This document shows, one piece after another, positions 23,135 to 35,632 of a DNA stretch of 64,000 bases; position 1 is the stretch's first letter; each line of letters opens with the position of its first letter. This DNA comes from Desulfomicrobium apsheronum (GTDB lineage: Bacteria > Desulfobacterota > Desulfovibrionia > Desulfovibrionales > Desulfomicrobiaceae): contig NZ_FORX01000020.1 of assembly GCF_900114115.1 (NCBI RefSeq), positions 23,429-87,428 on the forward strand, in the 5' to 3' direction. A program made the position numbers and the translations under genes. Below the pieces are notes generated by a model, which had not been told where the DNA came from, made no database searches, and worked only from the letters and a program-made list of their open reading frames with translations.

Positions 23135-24703
23135 TCAATCGGGAAATTCCTGGCGGATGGCGACAAAGGCGTCGAGCTGCCGCATCATCGTATCGACCAT
23201 GTGCGGGTCGAACATCTCTCCACGCTCCGCAAGGATGAAACCGCGCACCTGATCGAGGGGCCAAGGCTCCTTGTAGACCCTGCGCGAGAGCAGGGAGTCG
23301 AAGACATCGACCAGGCAGACGATGCGCCCGTACGGGTGGATGTCCTGTCCGGCAAGGCCCAGGGGATAGCCTGAACCGTTCCAGCGCTCATGATGCTCAT
23401 GGGCAATGACCGCTGCGGCCTTCATGATCGGTCGGCTGGAACCCTTTAGAATCTGATGGCCGAGCAGGGTGTGGGTCTTCATGATCTCGAATTCCTCCGT
23501 GGTCAGCTTGCCGGGCTTGAGCAGGATGGAATCGGGGATGCCGATCTTGCCCACATCATGCATGGGCGAGGCCAGACGCACAAGGTCCGCCTCCTGGGAG
23601 TCGAGCCCAAGCTCCAAGGCCAGCAGCCGGCAACATTCCGAAACCCGGCGCACATGCCCCGCCGTCTCCTTGGAGCGCGATTCCACGCATTCGCCAAGGG
23701 TCAGGATGATCTCTTTCTGGCTGTGCAGCAGCTCCGTGTTCAGCAGCATATTGTCCAGCGCTATGGCCACATTCCCGGAGAAAACCTCCACCAGCCTGCG
23801 TTCGAAGGCATTGAGGGATCTGTCCAGGCGGAAATAGAGCAGGTTCTCGGACCCACGCCGGGAGCGAAAATACTGCACGAAGGAGTCCTCACCGAAGACG
23901 CCTCCCTTTTGCCGCAAGGCCTGCTGCAAAACGAGGGTCACGTTGTCGTCCAGTTCGCAGGCTTTCTCTTCCTGGCCGCAGTGGCCGAACTCTCCCGTCC
24001 CCGCGAGAACCGAAATGTCGCCGTCGCGTACCGTGGCCGCGAATCCGGAAGGAGAATGCAGGAAAAGGCAGTCCTCGTTGACGCGCAGCAGGGAACTCAT
24101 CTGATCAAGGACGCCCTGGGCAAAGAGCGCCATGTTGCGCCGCTCGAAGAGCCCCCTGGTGGAAGATATGATCAGATTGAGACCCTGACGGCTCTTCTCG
24201 ATGACGTTCAGGTCCCGATACGAACGGATGGCCGTGGTCACGGTGGAAAAGAGCTTCTGGGCGGTCAGCTCCGTCTTGTGCTTGTAGTCGTTGATGTCGT
24301 AACGGGTGATGACCTCGCGCTCCGGCGCCTGACCGGGCTGGCCCGTGCGCAGGATGATGCGCACGGCGCGATTGCCGAGCTCCGAACGGATGAATTCGAC
24401 AAGCTCCAGTCCCGCTTGGCCCGTCTCCATGACCACATCAAGGAGGATGACAGCGATGTCGTCGTTCCCGCGCAGGAACTCCCGGGCCTGCGCTCCGGAG
24501 TAGGCGCTCAGAAAGGTCAGCCCCTTGCCGGAAAAGGTCAGGCCCTCAAGCACCATCCTGGTGATGACGTGCACCTCCTCCTCGTCGTCGACGATGAGCA
24601 GCTTCCAGCCCGGCACCACGCGGGACCGGGACGGCTCCTGCTCGTCGGCAAAAAACAATTCATCCGAAAGGGATGGGGAACTGACTTGTTTCATGTCATC
24701 CAT
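23135..24703 (-). CDS. Response regulator with REC, DUF3369 and HD-GYP domains (first of three)
   Basis: The 522-residue protein starts at ATG 24703 (MDDMKQVSSPSLSDELFFAD), preceded by GGAG at good spacing; longer frames have no such site. It has REC (KLLIVDDEEEVHVITRMVLE ... VILLDVVMETGQAGLELVEF), DUF3369, and HD-GYP (ASPMHDVGKIGIPDSILLKP, HEHHERWNGSGYPLGLAGQD). The GYP motif is intact and the enzyme should be active. It is the promoter-proximal member of the three-gene operon. The DUF3369 segments diverge most between paralogues, which suggests separate input signals acting on one c-di-GMP output. Confidence 0.93.
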   Translation of the reverse strand: MDDMKQVSSPSLSDELFFADEQEPSRSRVVPGWKLLIVDDEEEVHVITRMVLEGLTFSGKGLTFLSAYSGAQAREFLRGNDDIAVILLDVVMETGQAGLELVEFIRSELGNRAVRIILRTGQPGQAPEREVITRYDINDYKHKTELTAQKLFSTVTTAIRSYRDLNVIEKSRQGLNLIISSTRGLFERRNMALFAQGVLDQMSSLLRVNEDCLFLHSPSGFAATVRDGDISVLAGTGEFGHCGQEEKACELDDNVTLVLQQALRQKGGVFGEDSFVQYFRSRRGSENLLYFRLDRSLNAFERRLVEVFSGNVAIALDNMLLNTELLHSQKEIILTLGECVESRSKETAGHVRRVSECCRLLALELGLDSQEADLVRLASPMHDVGKIGIPDSILLKPGKLTTEEFEIMKTHTLLGHQILKGSSRPIMKAAAVIAHEHHERWNGSGYPLGLAGQDIHPYGRIVCLVDVFDSLLSRRVYKEPWPLDQVRGFILAERGEMFDPHMVDTMMRQLDAFVAIRQEFPD

Positions 24704-24933
24704 CAAGGTTCTCCACGTTCTTGAAGTCCGTGCCGCAGACGACTCGCCGGTGAGGCCGCATTTCACGTTCTTGCCACGGGCGCCGCAATTTATCAAAACC
24801 TTTTTAAAATCACGGCACATGCCGCATAAAGCGCGCGCCAAGCCAGTCATCACCTCGACAAAAGAGTCTCAAAATTCCATTGGCCCGGACATGCATGGAC
24901 CGCGCCGGAGAATCCGGGGCCACGCGCCGCATG

Positions 24934-24975
24934 AAAAAAGGCCGCACGCCGCTATGGTGCGACGCGCGGCCTTTT
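24934..24975. terminator. Bidirectional terminator between the HD-GYP operon promoter and the M16 protease gene
   Basis: AAAAGGCCGC / GCGGCCTTTT with a 20-base internal part lies 24 bases beyond the stop of the M16 protease gene on its transcription side. Confidence 0.75.
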
Positions 24976-24998
24976 GGTGGCAGGTCAAATAAATCCGG

Positions 24999-27908
<2,910 letters not shown>

Positions 27909-28052
27909 GGGCGGTAGATCTCCTGGAAATCGGTTTTTTGTGCCGGTCTTGCGGGATTGGACTGGACACTTTGGCAAACCAGTCCCTTTGCAAGCCCGAA
28001 GGACTTCTGTAAAGAGCGGGACTACAATGTCAATGCTCGAAAGGAGAATTCC

Positions 28053-29030
28053 ATGTCCAAGATTCTGGTCACCGGCGGCGCCGGGTATATAGGTTCCCAC
28101 ACGACCCTGGCCCTGCTTGAGGCCGGTTACGAGGTCGTGGTTTACGACAATCTATCCACGGGCAAAGCCGAGGCGGTGCTGCCCCCGGCCCGTCTGGTGG
28201 TCGGCGATCTGGCCCACGCGGACATGCTGGATCGCCTCATGGCCGAGGAAAAATTTTCGGCGGTGCTGCATTTCGCGGGCTCCATCGTAGTGCCCGAGTC
28301 GGTGGAAAACCCGCTCAAATACTACATGAACAACACCAACAATACCACGGAACTGATCCGCCTGGCGGTGAAGAACGCCATCCCGCGCTTCATCTTCTCC
28401 TCCACGGCGGCGGTCTACGGCATGCCCGACACGCCTGCCGTGACCGAGGAGAGCCCGACGAACCCCATCAACCCCTATGGCCGCACCAAGCTCATGAGCG
28501 AGTGGGTCATCCAGGACACGGCCTTCGCGCATCCGGACTTTTCCTTTGTCATCCTGCGCTACTTCAACGTGGCCGGAGCCGACCCCGAGGGACGCATCGG
28601 CCAGTCCACGCCCGACGCCACGCACCTGATCAAGGTCGCCTCCCAGGCCGCGCTGGGCCGCAGGGAGGCCCTGCACATCTTCGGCACGGACTACGACACC
28701 CCCGACGGGACCTGCATCCGCGACTACATCCACGTGGCCGATCTGGCTGGAGCCCATGTGCTCGCGCTTGGCCATCTGGAGGCCGGCAATCCTTCGGACA
28801 TCTTCAACTGCGGCTACGGACACGGCTACTCCGTGCGTGAAATCGTGGGAGCAGTGAAAGAGGCCAGCGGCGTGGACTTTCCCGTGGTCCTGAGCCCGCG
28901 CCGGGCAGGGGATCCGCCCGCGCTCATCTCCGACCCGACCCGCATCCGCGCGACCATGAACTGGAAACCCGCCCATGACGACATAACGGCCATCGCCCTC
29001 TCGGCCTACAGGTGGGAAATGAGGCTCTGA
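28053..29030 (+). CDS. galE: UDP-glucose 4-epimerase
   Basis: The 325-residue short-chain dehydrogenase-type epimerase interconverts UDP-glucose and UDP-galactose for envelope polysaccharides. The NAD-binding motif GGAGYIGSHTTLALLEAGYE is at the N-terminus. The catalytic Ser/Tyr/Lys set is seen in FSSTAAVYG and NPYGRTKLMSEW. RYFNVAGADPEGRIG and the C-terminal DPTRIRATMNWKP are typical of GalE. AAGGAG lies 6 bases before ATG 28053. It is transcribed divergently from the M16 protease across about 140 bases. Confidence 0.93.
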   Translation: MSKILVTGGAGYIGSHTTLALLEAGYEVVVYDNLSTGKAEAVLPPARLVVGDLAHADMLDRLMAEEKFSAVLHFAGSIVVPESVENPLKYYMNNTNNTTELIRLAVKNAIPRFIFSSTAAVYGMPDTPAVTEESPTNPINPYGRTKLMSEWVIQDTAFAHPDFSFVILRYFNVAGADPEGRIGQSTPDATHLIKVASQAALGRREALHIFGTDYDTPDGTCIRDYIHVADLAGAHVLALGHLEAGNPSDIFNCGYGHGYSVREIVGAVKEASGVDFPVVLSPRRAGDPPALISDPTRIRATMNWKPAHDDITAIALSAYRWEMRL

Positions 29031-29056
29031 CCACCTGCCCGAAAGCGCGGATATCC

Positions 29057-29120
29057 AGGCTGTTCGAAAATGGTGAAATTTTCCGCCGCGACGGGGCGGA
29101 TCGCCGTTTTGGAGCAGCCT
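29057..29120. repeat. Short member of the palindromic element family (copy 4, inverted)
   Basis: AGGCTGTTCGAAAATGGTGA pairs with TCGCCGTTTTGGAGCAGCCT around an inner TCCGCC / GGCGGA stem. The arms match the outer arms of the copies at 1052, 36723 and 53524, with the TGGTGA arm on the left, so it is in the opposite orientation and lacks the middle part. It lies between galE and ileS. Confidence 0.65.
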
Positions 29121-29262
29121 TCAGACCGCGCCAAACTTGACTTCGGGTGCGGGATATTCCACTGTTCTGCCCTTCATTGCAATACAAATAACGAAAATTT
29201 GTGCTCGCCACGCTGGCCCGTGGTCCGTCGGCACAGCAGATAACCCGGAGGAACGTCGTCCC

Positions 29263-32073
29263 ATGAGCGATTACAAGAAAACCCTGAACCTTCCCGCCAC
29301 CACCTTTCCCATGAAGGGCAGCCTGACCCAGAACGAGCCCAAAATCCTGGACGGCTGGTACCAGACCGACGCCTACGGGGCCATGATCGGCGCCAATGAA
29401 GGCTGCACGCCCTATGTCCTCCACGACGGACCTCCGTACGCCAACGGCCACATCCACATCGGCCACGCCATGAACAAGATTTTAAAGGACGTCATCGTCA
29501 AGCACCGCAACCTGACCGGCCGCCAGGCCCAGTATGTGCCCGGCTGGGACTGTCACGGCCTGCCCATCGAGCTTAAAGTCGAGCAGGAACTGGGCGGCAA
29601 GAACAAATTCTCCATCCTCGAGATCCGCAAGAAATGCCGCGAGTACGCCCTCAAGTACCTGGACATCCAGCGCGAGGAATTCAAGCGCCTTGGCGTTCTC
29701 GGGACCTGGGACAAGCCCTATCTGACCATGACCCCGGATTACGAGACGGCCACGGCCCGCGAGCTGGCCAATTTCTACAAGCTCGGCTCGGTGCAGCGCA
29801 ACAAGAAGCCCATCTATTGGTGCGGCTCCTGCGAGACGGCCCTGGCCGAAGCCGAGGTCGAGTACGACGACCACTCCTCGCCTTCCATCTATGTGCGCTT
29901 CCCCCTGCAGGCCGAGGAACTGGCCCGGGTTTTCCCCCAGGCCCCTGCCGATGACAGCTTCATCGTCATCTGGACAACCACGCCCTGGACCATTCCGGAC
30001 AACCTGGCCGTGGCCGTACACCCGGACTTCGAATACGACCTCGTCCAGGTTGGCGGAACTTTCTACATCCTGGCCAAGGAACTGGTGGCCGGATGCGCCG
30101 AGCGCTTCGGCTGGGGCGAGTGGTCCGTGCGGGCCACGGTTCAGGGCAGCGCGCTGGAAGGGCTCGTCGCCCGCCATCCCTTCTATGACCGCCCCTCTCC
30201 CGTGGTCACCGCCGACTACGTGACCCTCGACGCCGGCACGGGCTGCGTTCACACCGCCCCCGGCCATGGCCGCGAAGACTACGAAACCGGCCTGCGTCAT
30301 GGCCTTGAGATCCTCTCGCCCCTTGACGATGAGGCCAGATTTCTGCCCAGCGTGGAGTTCTTCGGCGGCAAGAACGTATTCGAGGCCAACCCCCTGGTCA
30401 TCGCCAAGCTGACCGAGGTCGGGCACCTGCTGGGCAGCGAGAAGATCAGACACTCCTACCCGCACTGCTGGCGTTGCAAGAAGCCTGTCATCTTCCGGGC
30501 CACGACCCAGTGGTTCATCGCCATGGAACACGACAACCTGCGCGGCAAGACGCTCGGCGCCATCGACAACGACGTGCGCTGGATCCCGTCCTGGGGCAAG
30601 GAGCGCATCCACAGCATGATCAAGTTCCGTCCCGACTGGTGCATATCGCGCCAGCGCATGTGGGGCGTGCCGATCATCGCCCTTCTGTGCAAAGACTGCG
30701 GAGACGCCTATTTCGACGGCGACTGGGCCCACGGCATCGTGGACCGCTTCGCCACGCATCCCACCGGTGCGGACTACTGGTTCGAGGCCCCGCTGACCGA
30801 GGTCGTGCCCAAAGGGCTGACCTGCCCCAAATGCGGCGGCACGCACTGGGAAAAAGAGGACGACATCCTGGACGTCTGGTTCGACTCCGGCACCAGCTTC
30901 GCCGCCGTGGTCGAAGGGAGGCCCGAGTGCTCCTTCCCGGCGGACCTGTACCTTGAAGGCACCGACCAGCATCGCGGCTGGTTCCACTCCTCGCTCCTGG
31001 CCTCCATGGGCACGCGCGGCGTGCCCCCCTACAAGACCGTGCTCACCCACGGCTTCGTTCTCGACGGGCAGGGCCGCAAGATGTCCAAATCCATCGGCAA
31101 CGTGGTCGCCCCGCAGGAGATCATCGAAAAGCACGGCGCCGAAGTGCTGCGCCTGTGGGTGGCCTCTGAAAACTACCAGGAGGACCTGCGCATCTCCGAC
31201 GAGATCCTGCGCCGCCTGGTCGACGCCTACCGCAAGATCCGCAACACCTGCCGCTTCATCCTCGGCAACCTGAGCGACTTCAACCCGGCCACGGACCTGA
31301 TCGCCACGGCCGACATGCTGGCCCTCGACCGCTACGCCCTGAACATGGTCCGCGCCAAGCACCAGACCATCCAGGCGGCCTACGAAAACTTCGAGTTCCA
31401 CAAGGTCTACCACACCCTGCACAACCTGTGCACCACGGACCTGAGCTCCTACTATCTCGACATCATAAAGGACCGTGTCTACGTCAACGGCGCCACCAGC
31501 CTTGAACGCCGTTCGGCCCAGACCGCCCTCTACCACATGCTGCTCATGATCGTGGGCGACATGGCTCCGATCCTGAGCTTCACCTCCGAGGAAATCTTCC
31601 AGCACCTGCCCGAGGCCATGCGCCCGGCGGGCAGCACGGTCTTCGCCATGCGCGTGCCCGAGATCGAAGGCGCGCTTTTGACCGAAGAGGAAACGGCCAT
31701 CTGGAATCTGGTCTTTGCCGTGCGCGGCGACGTGACCCGGGCCATCGAGCCCCTGCGTCAGTCCAAGGAACTCGGGCATTCCCTCGATGCCAAGGTGATC
31801 ATCCACGCCACGGGCGAGGCTTTTGCCGCGCTGTCCGGCGTGGCCTCCGACCTGCGCGACGTGTTCATCGTCAGTCAGGCGCAGGTCACGGACCAGCCCG
31901 CACCGGCCGAAGCAATCCAGGGAGAGGTCGAGGGCGTGGCCGTGGTCATCGCCAGGGCCCTGGGCGAAAAATGCGCCCGCTGCTGGATCCACGACGAAAA
32001 TCTGGGCACGGACCCCGAGCACCCCACGGCCTGCCCGCGCTGCACCAAGGTGCTCAAGGAATACCATGCCTAA
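29263..32073 (+). CDS. ileS: Isoleucyl-tRNA synthetase
   Basis: The 936-residue class I synthetase charges tRNA-Ile. The HIGH motif is in [20 protein letters not shown] and the KMSKS motif in [14 protein letters not shown]. The editing (CP1) domain is present ([14 protein letters not shown]), as is the C-terminal zinc finger CARCWIHD ... CPRC of bacterial-type IleRS. Length is normal. The chosen ATG 29263 has CCGGAGG upstream and begins [20 protein letters not shown], the standard start. It is the first gene of an operon with lspA and lgt, an arrangement conserved in many bacteria. Confidence 0.97.
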   Translation: MSDYKKTLNLPATTFPMKGSLTQNEPKILDGWYQTDAYGAMIGANEGCTPYVLHDGPPYANGHIHIGHAMNKILKDVIVKHRNLTGRQAQYVPGWDCHGLPIELKVEQELGGKNKFSILEIRKKCREYALKYLDIQREEFKRLGVLGTWDKPYLTMTPDYETATARELANFYKLGSVQRNKKPIYWCGSCETALAEAEVEYDDHSSPSIYVRFPLQAEELARVFPQAPADDSFIVIWTTTPWTIPDNLAVAVHPDFEYDLVQVGGTFYILAKELVAGCAERFGWGEWSVRATVQGSALEGLVARHPFYDRPSPVVTADYVTLDAGTGCVHTAPGHGREDYETGLRHGLEILSPLDDEARFLPSVEFFGGKNVFEANPLVIAKLTEVGHLLGSEKIRHSYPHCWRCKKPVIFRATTQWFIAMEHDNLRGKTLGAIDNDVRWIPSWGKERIHSMIKFRPDWCISRQRMWGVPIIALLCKDCGDAYFDGDWAHGIVDRFATHPTGADYWFEAPLTEVVPKGLTCPKCGGTHWEKEDDILDVWFDSGTSFAAVVEGRPECSFPADLYLEGTDQHRGWFHSSLLASMGTRGVPPYKTVLTHGFVLDGQGRKMSKSIGNVVAPQEIIEKHGAEVLRLWVASENYQEDLRISDEILRRLVDAYRKIRNTCRFILGNLSDFNPATDLIATADMLALDRYALNMVRAKHQTIQAAYENFEFHKVYHTLHNLCTTDLSSYYLDIIKDRVYVNGATSLERRSAQTALYHMLLMIVGDMAPILSFTSEEIFQHLPEAMRPAGSTVFAMRVPEIEGALLTEEETAIWNLVFAVRGDVTRAIEPLRQSKELGHSLDAKVIIHATGEAFAALSGVASDLRDVFIVSQAQVTDQPAPAEAIQGEVEGVAVVIARALGEKCARCWIHDENLGTDPEHPTACPRCTKVLKEYHA

Positions 32074-32602
32074 GGCGGCCCGCGTTCCCTGCAAGCCCGA
32101 TATGGGACGACGCTACCGGACCATCGGTCTGGTGGCGGCCATCGTCTTTGTCCTGGACCAGCTGAGCAAGCTCTGGATCCAGCAGACCATTTCGGTCTGG
32201 GAAAAGGGCTTCACGGTCATCCCCGGTTTTTTCGACATCGTGCACATCCTGAACCGGGGAGCGGCCTTTGGTTTCCTGAACCGCCACGACATCGACTGGC
32301 AGCGGCCCTTCTTCATCGTGGTCTCGATCCTGGCCTTGGGACTCATCTGGGTCCTGGCCAGGAGCCAGGAGGACGACGGCCCGTTCTATGTCTATGGACT
32401 GGGCCTGATCCTGGGCGGTGCCCTGGGCAATCTGATGGACCGCGCACGGCTCGGAGTGGTGGTGGATTTTCTGGATTTCTACGTAGGCGACATGCACTGG
32501 CCTGCCTTCAACGTGGCCGACATGGGCATCTGCGTCGGCGCGGCCGCGCTGCTCGTTTCTTTTTACCAGCAGAGGCGACGCTGTGTTCCCGACAATAATT
32601 GA
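32066..32602 (+). CDS. lspA: Lipoprotein signal peptidase (signal peptidase II)
   Basis: The 178-residue inner-membrane aspartyl protease cleaves prolipoproteins after lipidation. It has four transmembrane segments. The catalytic Asp residues lie in [20 protein letters not shown] and [16 protein letters not shown]. The start ATG 32066 overlaps the ileS stop (ATGCCTAA) with AAGGA upstream, indicating translational coupling. A start at 32102 (MGRRYRT) would give a more typical length but has no ribosome-binding site. It is followed directly by lgt, which performs the preceding step of lipoprotein maturation. Confidence 0.93.
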   Translation: MPKAARVPCKPDMGRRYRTIGLVAAIVFVLDQLSKLWIQQTISVWEKGFTVIPGFFDIVHILNRGAAFGFLNRHDIDWQRPFFIVVSILALGLIWVLARSQEDDGPFYVYGLGLILGGALGNLMDRARLGVVVDFLDFYVGDMHWPAFNVADMGICVGAAALLVSFYQQRRRCVPDNN

Positions 32603-33365
32603 GATCGCGCCCTTCATGCTCTTCGGATTCAAGCTTGGCCCCTTCGCGCTGCACACCTACGGTCTCTTTGTCGCGGCGGGATTCTTGCTTGGCATCGCCT
32701 GGTCCATGCGCGAAGCACGGGCGCGAGGCCTGAACCCCGACATCGTCTCCGACCTTGGCTTCTACATCATCCTTGGCGCCATCCTCGGTGCACGCGCCCT
32801 GTACGTAATCATCAACCCGGTCTATTTCTGGAACAATCCACTTGAAATACTGATGTTCTGGAAGGGAGGCCTGGTCTTTTCCGGCGGAGCCATCCTGGCC
32901 ACCGTTTTTGCCCTGGCCTTCATGCGGGTCAGAAAAGAAAATCCCTGGCTATGGATGGACGTCCTGGCTCCGGGCATCGGCCTTGGCGAGGCCGTGGGGC
33001 GCATCGGTTGTCTGGCCGCCGGATGCTGCTACGGCGCTGTCTGCGATCTGCCCTGGGCCATCACCTTCTTCGACCCCGAGTCCCTGGCCCCTCTGCACGT
33101 GCCGCTGCACCCCACCCAGCTCTACCACAGCCTGGCGGGACTGGTCTGTTTTGCCGTGACGCTGGCGCTCAAATCCAGAACACAGAACACGGGCCAGCTC
33201 ATGGGCATCTTTCTGGCTCTTTTCGGATCGTTCAGGTTCATCATCGAACTTTTCCGCGCAGACTATCGCGGCGACTTCGGACCCGTCAGCGTGACCCAGG
33301 TCATTGCCCTCGGGGCGGTGTGCCTTGGGCTTTTCATCATCCAGCACAGGAGACGCAATGTTTAA
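32583..33365 (+). CDS. lgt: Prolipoprotein diacylglyceryl transferase
   Basis: The 260-residue polytopic enzyme transfers diacylglyceryl from phosphatidylglycerol to the lipobox cysteine. Lgt features are FWKGGLVFSGGAILAT, the signature GEAVGRIGCLAAGCCYG with its essential Arg, and PLHPTQLYHSLAGL. LFRADYRGDFGPVSVTQ is near the end. In the GG-x-x-x-(H/Y)-GG loop the usual His or Tyr is Ser, worth noting. It starts at GTG 32583, overlapping lspA by 20 bases. Confidence 0.93.
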   Translation: MFPTIIEIAPFMLFGFKLGPFALHTYGLFVAAGFLLGIAWSMREARARGLNPDIVSDLGFYIILGAILGARALYVIINPVYFWNNPLEILMFWKGGLVFSGGAILATVFALAFMRVRKENPWLWMDVLAPGIGLGEAVGRIGCLAAGCCYGAVCDLPWAITFFDPESLAPLHVPLHPTQLYHSLAGLVCFAVTLALKSRTQNTGQLMGIFLALFGSFRFIIELFRADYRGDFGPVSVTQVIALGAVCLGLFIIQHRRRNV

Positions 33366-33573
33366 CATTCCCCCTGACAAACTCGTTTACGCGATACCGC
33401 TCCTCATCTTGCCCATACTGCCCAACTTATGGTCCATCTGGCATCTGTACACGAACGAGTTTCCGACGCATCAGGAACGAGCGGCCTGGATTGTGGCCCA
33501 AGTCGTCTTGCCGGTCGTCGGCGGAGTGGGTTATATCCTCTTCGGCCGAAAACGGGCCATCAAAAAACAATGA
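33358..33573 (+). CDS. Small PLDc_N-type membrane protein
   Basis: The 71-residue protein has two transmembrane segments (LVYAIPLLILPILPNLWSIW and IVAQVVLPVVGGVGYILFG). The spacing and the ending GYILFGRKR fit the phospholipase D N-terminal (PLDc_N) domain family of small membrane proteins. The ATG overlaps the lgt stop by 8 bases, so it belongs to the same operon. The function is not established. Confidence 0.75.
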   Translation: MFNIPPDKLVYAIPLLILPILPNLWSIWHLYTNEFPTHQERAAWIVAQVVLPVVGGVGYILFGRKRAIKKQ

Positions 33574-33639
33574 CAACACGGTCTCTCCCGCTCGCGGTCG
33601 AGGCCAATCAGATGAAAAAGCACCCACAGCGAGGTTCTC

Positions 33640-34620
33640 ATGTCTTCTTTTCCCCTTGGCAGGAAAATTCTGGTCGGCGGAGCTCTGGCCGCTCTGCTGG
33701 GCACAATTCCGGCCTGTGTCACCACCTCGGATTTCGACCGCCTGCGCAGTCAGGTCTATTCGCAGGAACAGGAACGCATCAAGCAGCAGGACCGCATCGC
33801 CCAGCTTGAAGCGGAACTGGCGCGCAGTCAGCCCGCCCAGGCCAACAACTGGGCGGAAGTGAACGCCCTGCGCAGCCAGCTCGCGGCCCTGACCGGACAG
33901 GTCGACGACCTGCACCGGACCCAGCAAATGCAGCAGGAAGCAGCCGGAGGGCTGGTGACTGTTGATTCGCTCAACTCCAGGGTCGTCGATCTTGAACGCA
34001 AGACGCTCTTCATGGCCACCCAGCTTGGCATCGTCTTCGACGAGATGCCTCCCCTGCCCCCGGCCCAGTCCACGCCCACAGGCAGCTTTCCAGGCACCAT
34101 GACGCCTCCCGCTCCCGGTGCGCCCGAAGTTCCCGGCAACGCTTCCCAGCCCGTGCCGCAGCCTGCGACACAGCCTGCGGCCCCGGTCATCGGAACCCCG
34201 GAGACAAGGCCGGAGGCGCAACCCCAAACGCAGCCACAGGCCGAAGTGCCTGGACAGGAGCTTTACCAGCAGGCCCTGGAAAGCTTTTATGCGATGAAGT
34301 ACAAGCAGGCCCAGACCACATGGGCCGAGTTCGTCAAGGGATTCCCCAAGGATCCCCTCGTGCCCAACGCCATCTTCTGGCAGGGAGAATGTTTCTTCCA
34401 GATGCAGGACTACGCCAACGCGGTCCTGACCTACCAGAAAGTCATCGAGGATCACAGCAAGTCCAACAAATACACGGCCGCCCTCCTCAAGCAGGGCATC
34501 TCCTTCTTCAAGCTCAAGAAGGACCAGGCCGGCAAACTGGTGCTTGAAGACCTGATCAAGAAACACCCCCAGTCCGCCGAGGCCAAGCGTGCCCAGGCAT
34601 ACCTGAAGGGCGGCAACTAG
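33640..34620 (+). CDS. CpoB/YbgF-like TPR lipoprotein
   Basis: The 326-residue protein has an N-terminus (MSSFPLGRKILVGGALAALL, then GTIPAC) that is a lipoprotein signal with lipobox I-P-A-C. A coiled coil follows (QVYSQEQERIKQQDRIAQLE, about 35-65), a Pro/Gln-rich linker (about 135-205) and three TPR-like repeats (YQQALESFYAMKYKQAQTTW onwards). This is the architecture of CpoB (YbgF), which links Tol-Pal and peptidoglycan synthesis during division. Here the gene is not beside tol-pal, so the role is inferred from domains only. Confidence 0.85.
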   Translation: MSSFPLGRKILVGGALAALLGTIPACVTTSDFDRLRSQVYSQEQERIKQQDRIAQLEAELARSQPAQANNWAEVNALRSQLAALTGQVDDLHRTQQMQQEAAGGLVTVDSLNSRVVDLERKTLFMATQLGIVFDEMPPLPPAQSTPTGSFPGTMTPPAPGAPEVPGNASQPVPQPATQPAAPVIGTPETRPEAQPQTQPQAEVPGQELYQQALESFYAMKYKQAQTTWAEFVKGFPKDPLVPNAIFWQGECFFQMQDYANAVLTYQKVIEDHSKSNKYTAALLKQGISFFKLKKDQAGKLVLEDLIKKHPQSAEAKRAQAYLKGGN

Positions 34621-34638
34621 GCCCGCGCAAGGAAACCC

Positions 34639-35073
34639 ATGTCCACTCAAGAATACAGCCGCATCGTCAGCCTGCGCTTCCCCCCGGAGTCCTCGGGCCA
34701 GCCCATGATGTACAATCTGGCCAAACACTTCGACCTGACCTTCAACATTCTGCAGGCGAACATCAACCCACGCCGCGAAGGCCACATGATCCTGGAGCTT
34801 TCCGGCACGCGGGAACACTATCGCCAGGGCGTGATCTACCTGCAGGAACAGGGTATCAGGGTCACGCCGGTGGCCCACGAGATCTCGCGCAACGAGGAGT
34901 CGTGCATGCACTGCGGTCTGTGCACGGCCCTGTGCCCTTCAAAGGCGCTGCACCTCAATCTTGAAACCCGGCTGGTCGATTTCGATCAGGAAAAATGCAC
35001 CGCCTGCAACATGTGCGTCACCGTGTGTCCCGTTCGGGCCATGATCATGGAGGTCGACCCGGATACGTGGTAG
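34639..35073 (+). CDS. NIL-domain 4Fe-4S ferredoxin
   Basis: The 144-residue protein has an N-terminal NIL domain (RIVSLRFPPESSGQPMMYNL ... about 1-80), a ligand-binding-like fold also found on MetN transporters. Two 4Fe-4S motifs follow: CMHCGLCTALCP and CTACNMCVTVCP. NIL-ferredoxins of this length are common in sulfate reducers and methanogens and are implicated in sulfur transfer in methionine/homocysteine synthesis. It follows the CpoB-like gene by 18 bases. Confidence 0.9.
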   Translation: MSTQEYSRIVSLRFPPESSGQPMMYNLAKHFDLTFNILQANINPRREGHMILELSGTREHYRQGVIYLQEQGIRVTPVAHEISRNEESCMHCGLCTALCPSKALHLNLETRLVDFDQEKCTACNMCVTVCPVRAMIMEVDPDTW

Positions 35074-35083
35074 AGGAGGAGTC

Positions 35084-35617
35084 ATGAACGTTCCAGAGCG
35101 CGCTTACGCCCGAGTCGACACGGCCCTGAAAGGATATCTGCGCATCCTGCCCACGGGCCGTTTCACCTCCCTCTTTGCCAGCACCCAGACGGGGACCATG
35201 CCGCAGCTCTCCGAGACAGCGCAGTCCGCCCTGCCCGACGGGCTGGCGCACTACCTGCGTGCCATGAACGAAAAACTCAGCGCCATCCTCTCCATCCTGA
35301 CCCAGCAAACGCTGCAGGAAGACTTCCCCGTACCCGTGCTCATCCATGACATCAGTGGCGCGGGCATCAGATTCTCCGCCGATCAGGATTTCGAACCGGG
35401 CCAGGGCGTGGAAGTGGTGATCGCGCTCAGCAACCAGCCCCAGAGCCTGGCCGGGGCCACCGGAACCATCCTCAGGGCCAAAGAGAGTCAAGGGGAACGG
35501 GTCTGGGCCATGGAATTCATGGACATGCGCGACTGCGAACGCGAAAAGATCATTCAATACGTCGTGGCCAAGCAACGCGAACAACTGCTGGAGCGTCACC
35601 TCGCCCCCTCATCCTAA
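35084..35617 (+). CDS. PilZ-domain c-di-GMP-binding protein
   Basis: The 177-residue protein has an N-terminal helical region (about 1-75) followed by a PilZ domain. The first motif is reduced to ERAYARVDT at the very N-terminus, and the second is the typical HDISGAGIRFSADQDFEPGQ. GAGGAG precedes the ATG. It lies between a ferredoxin and cheZ, so it may tie c-di-GMP to motility control, in line with the many GGDEF and HD-GYP genes nearby. Confidence 0.85.
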   Translation: MNVPERAYARVDTALKGYLRILPTGRFTSLFASTQTGTMPQLSETAQSALPDGLAHYLRAMNEKLSAILSILTQQTLQEDFPVPVLIHDISGAGIRFSADQDFEPGQGVEVVIALSNQPQSLAGATGTILRAKESQGERVWAMEFMDMRDCEREKIIQYVVAKQREQLLERHLAPSS

Positions 35618-35632
35618 CCCGGGAAAAAATGC

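Noticed and set aside
29482..32094. 870-codon minus-strand frame opposite ileS
   Set aside because: The plus strand encodes a full IleRS with all motifs; the antisense protein is composition-biased (Gly, Val, His, Asp) and has no ribosome-binding site.
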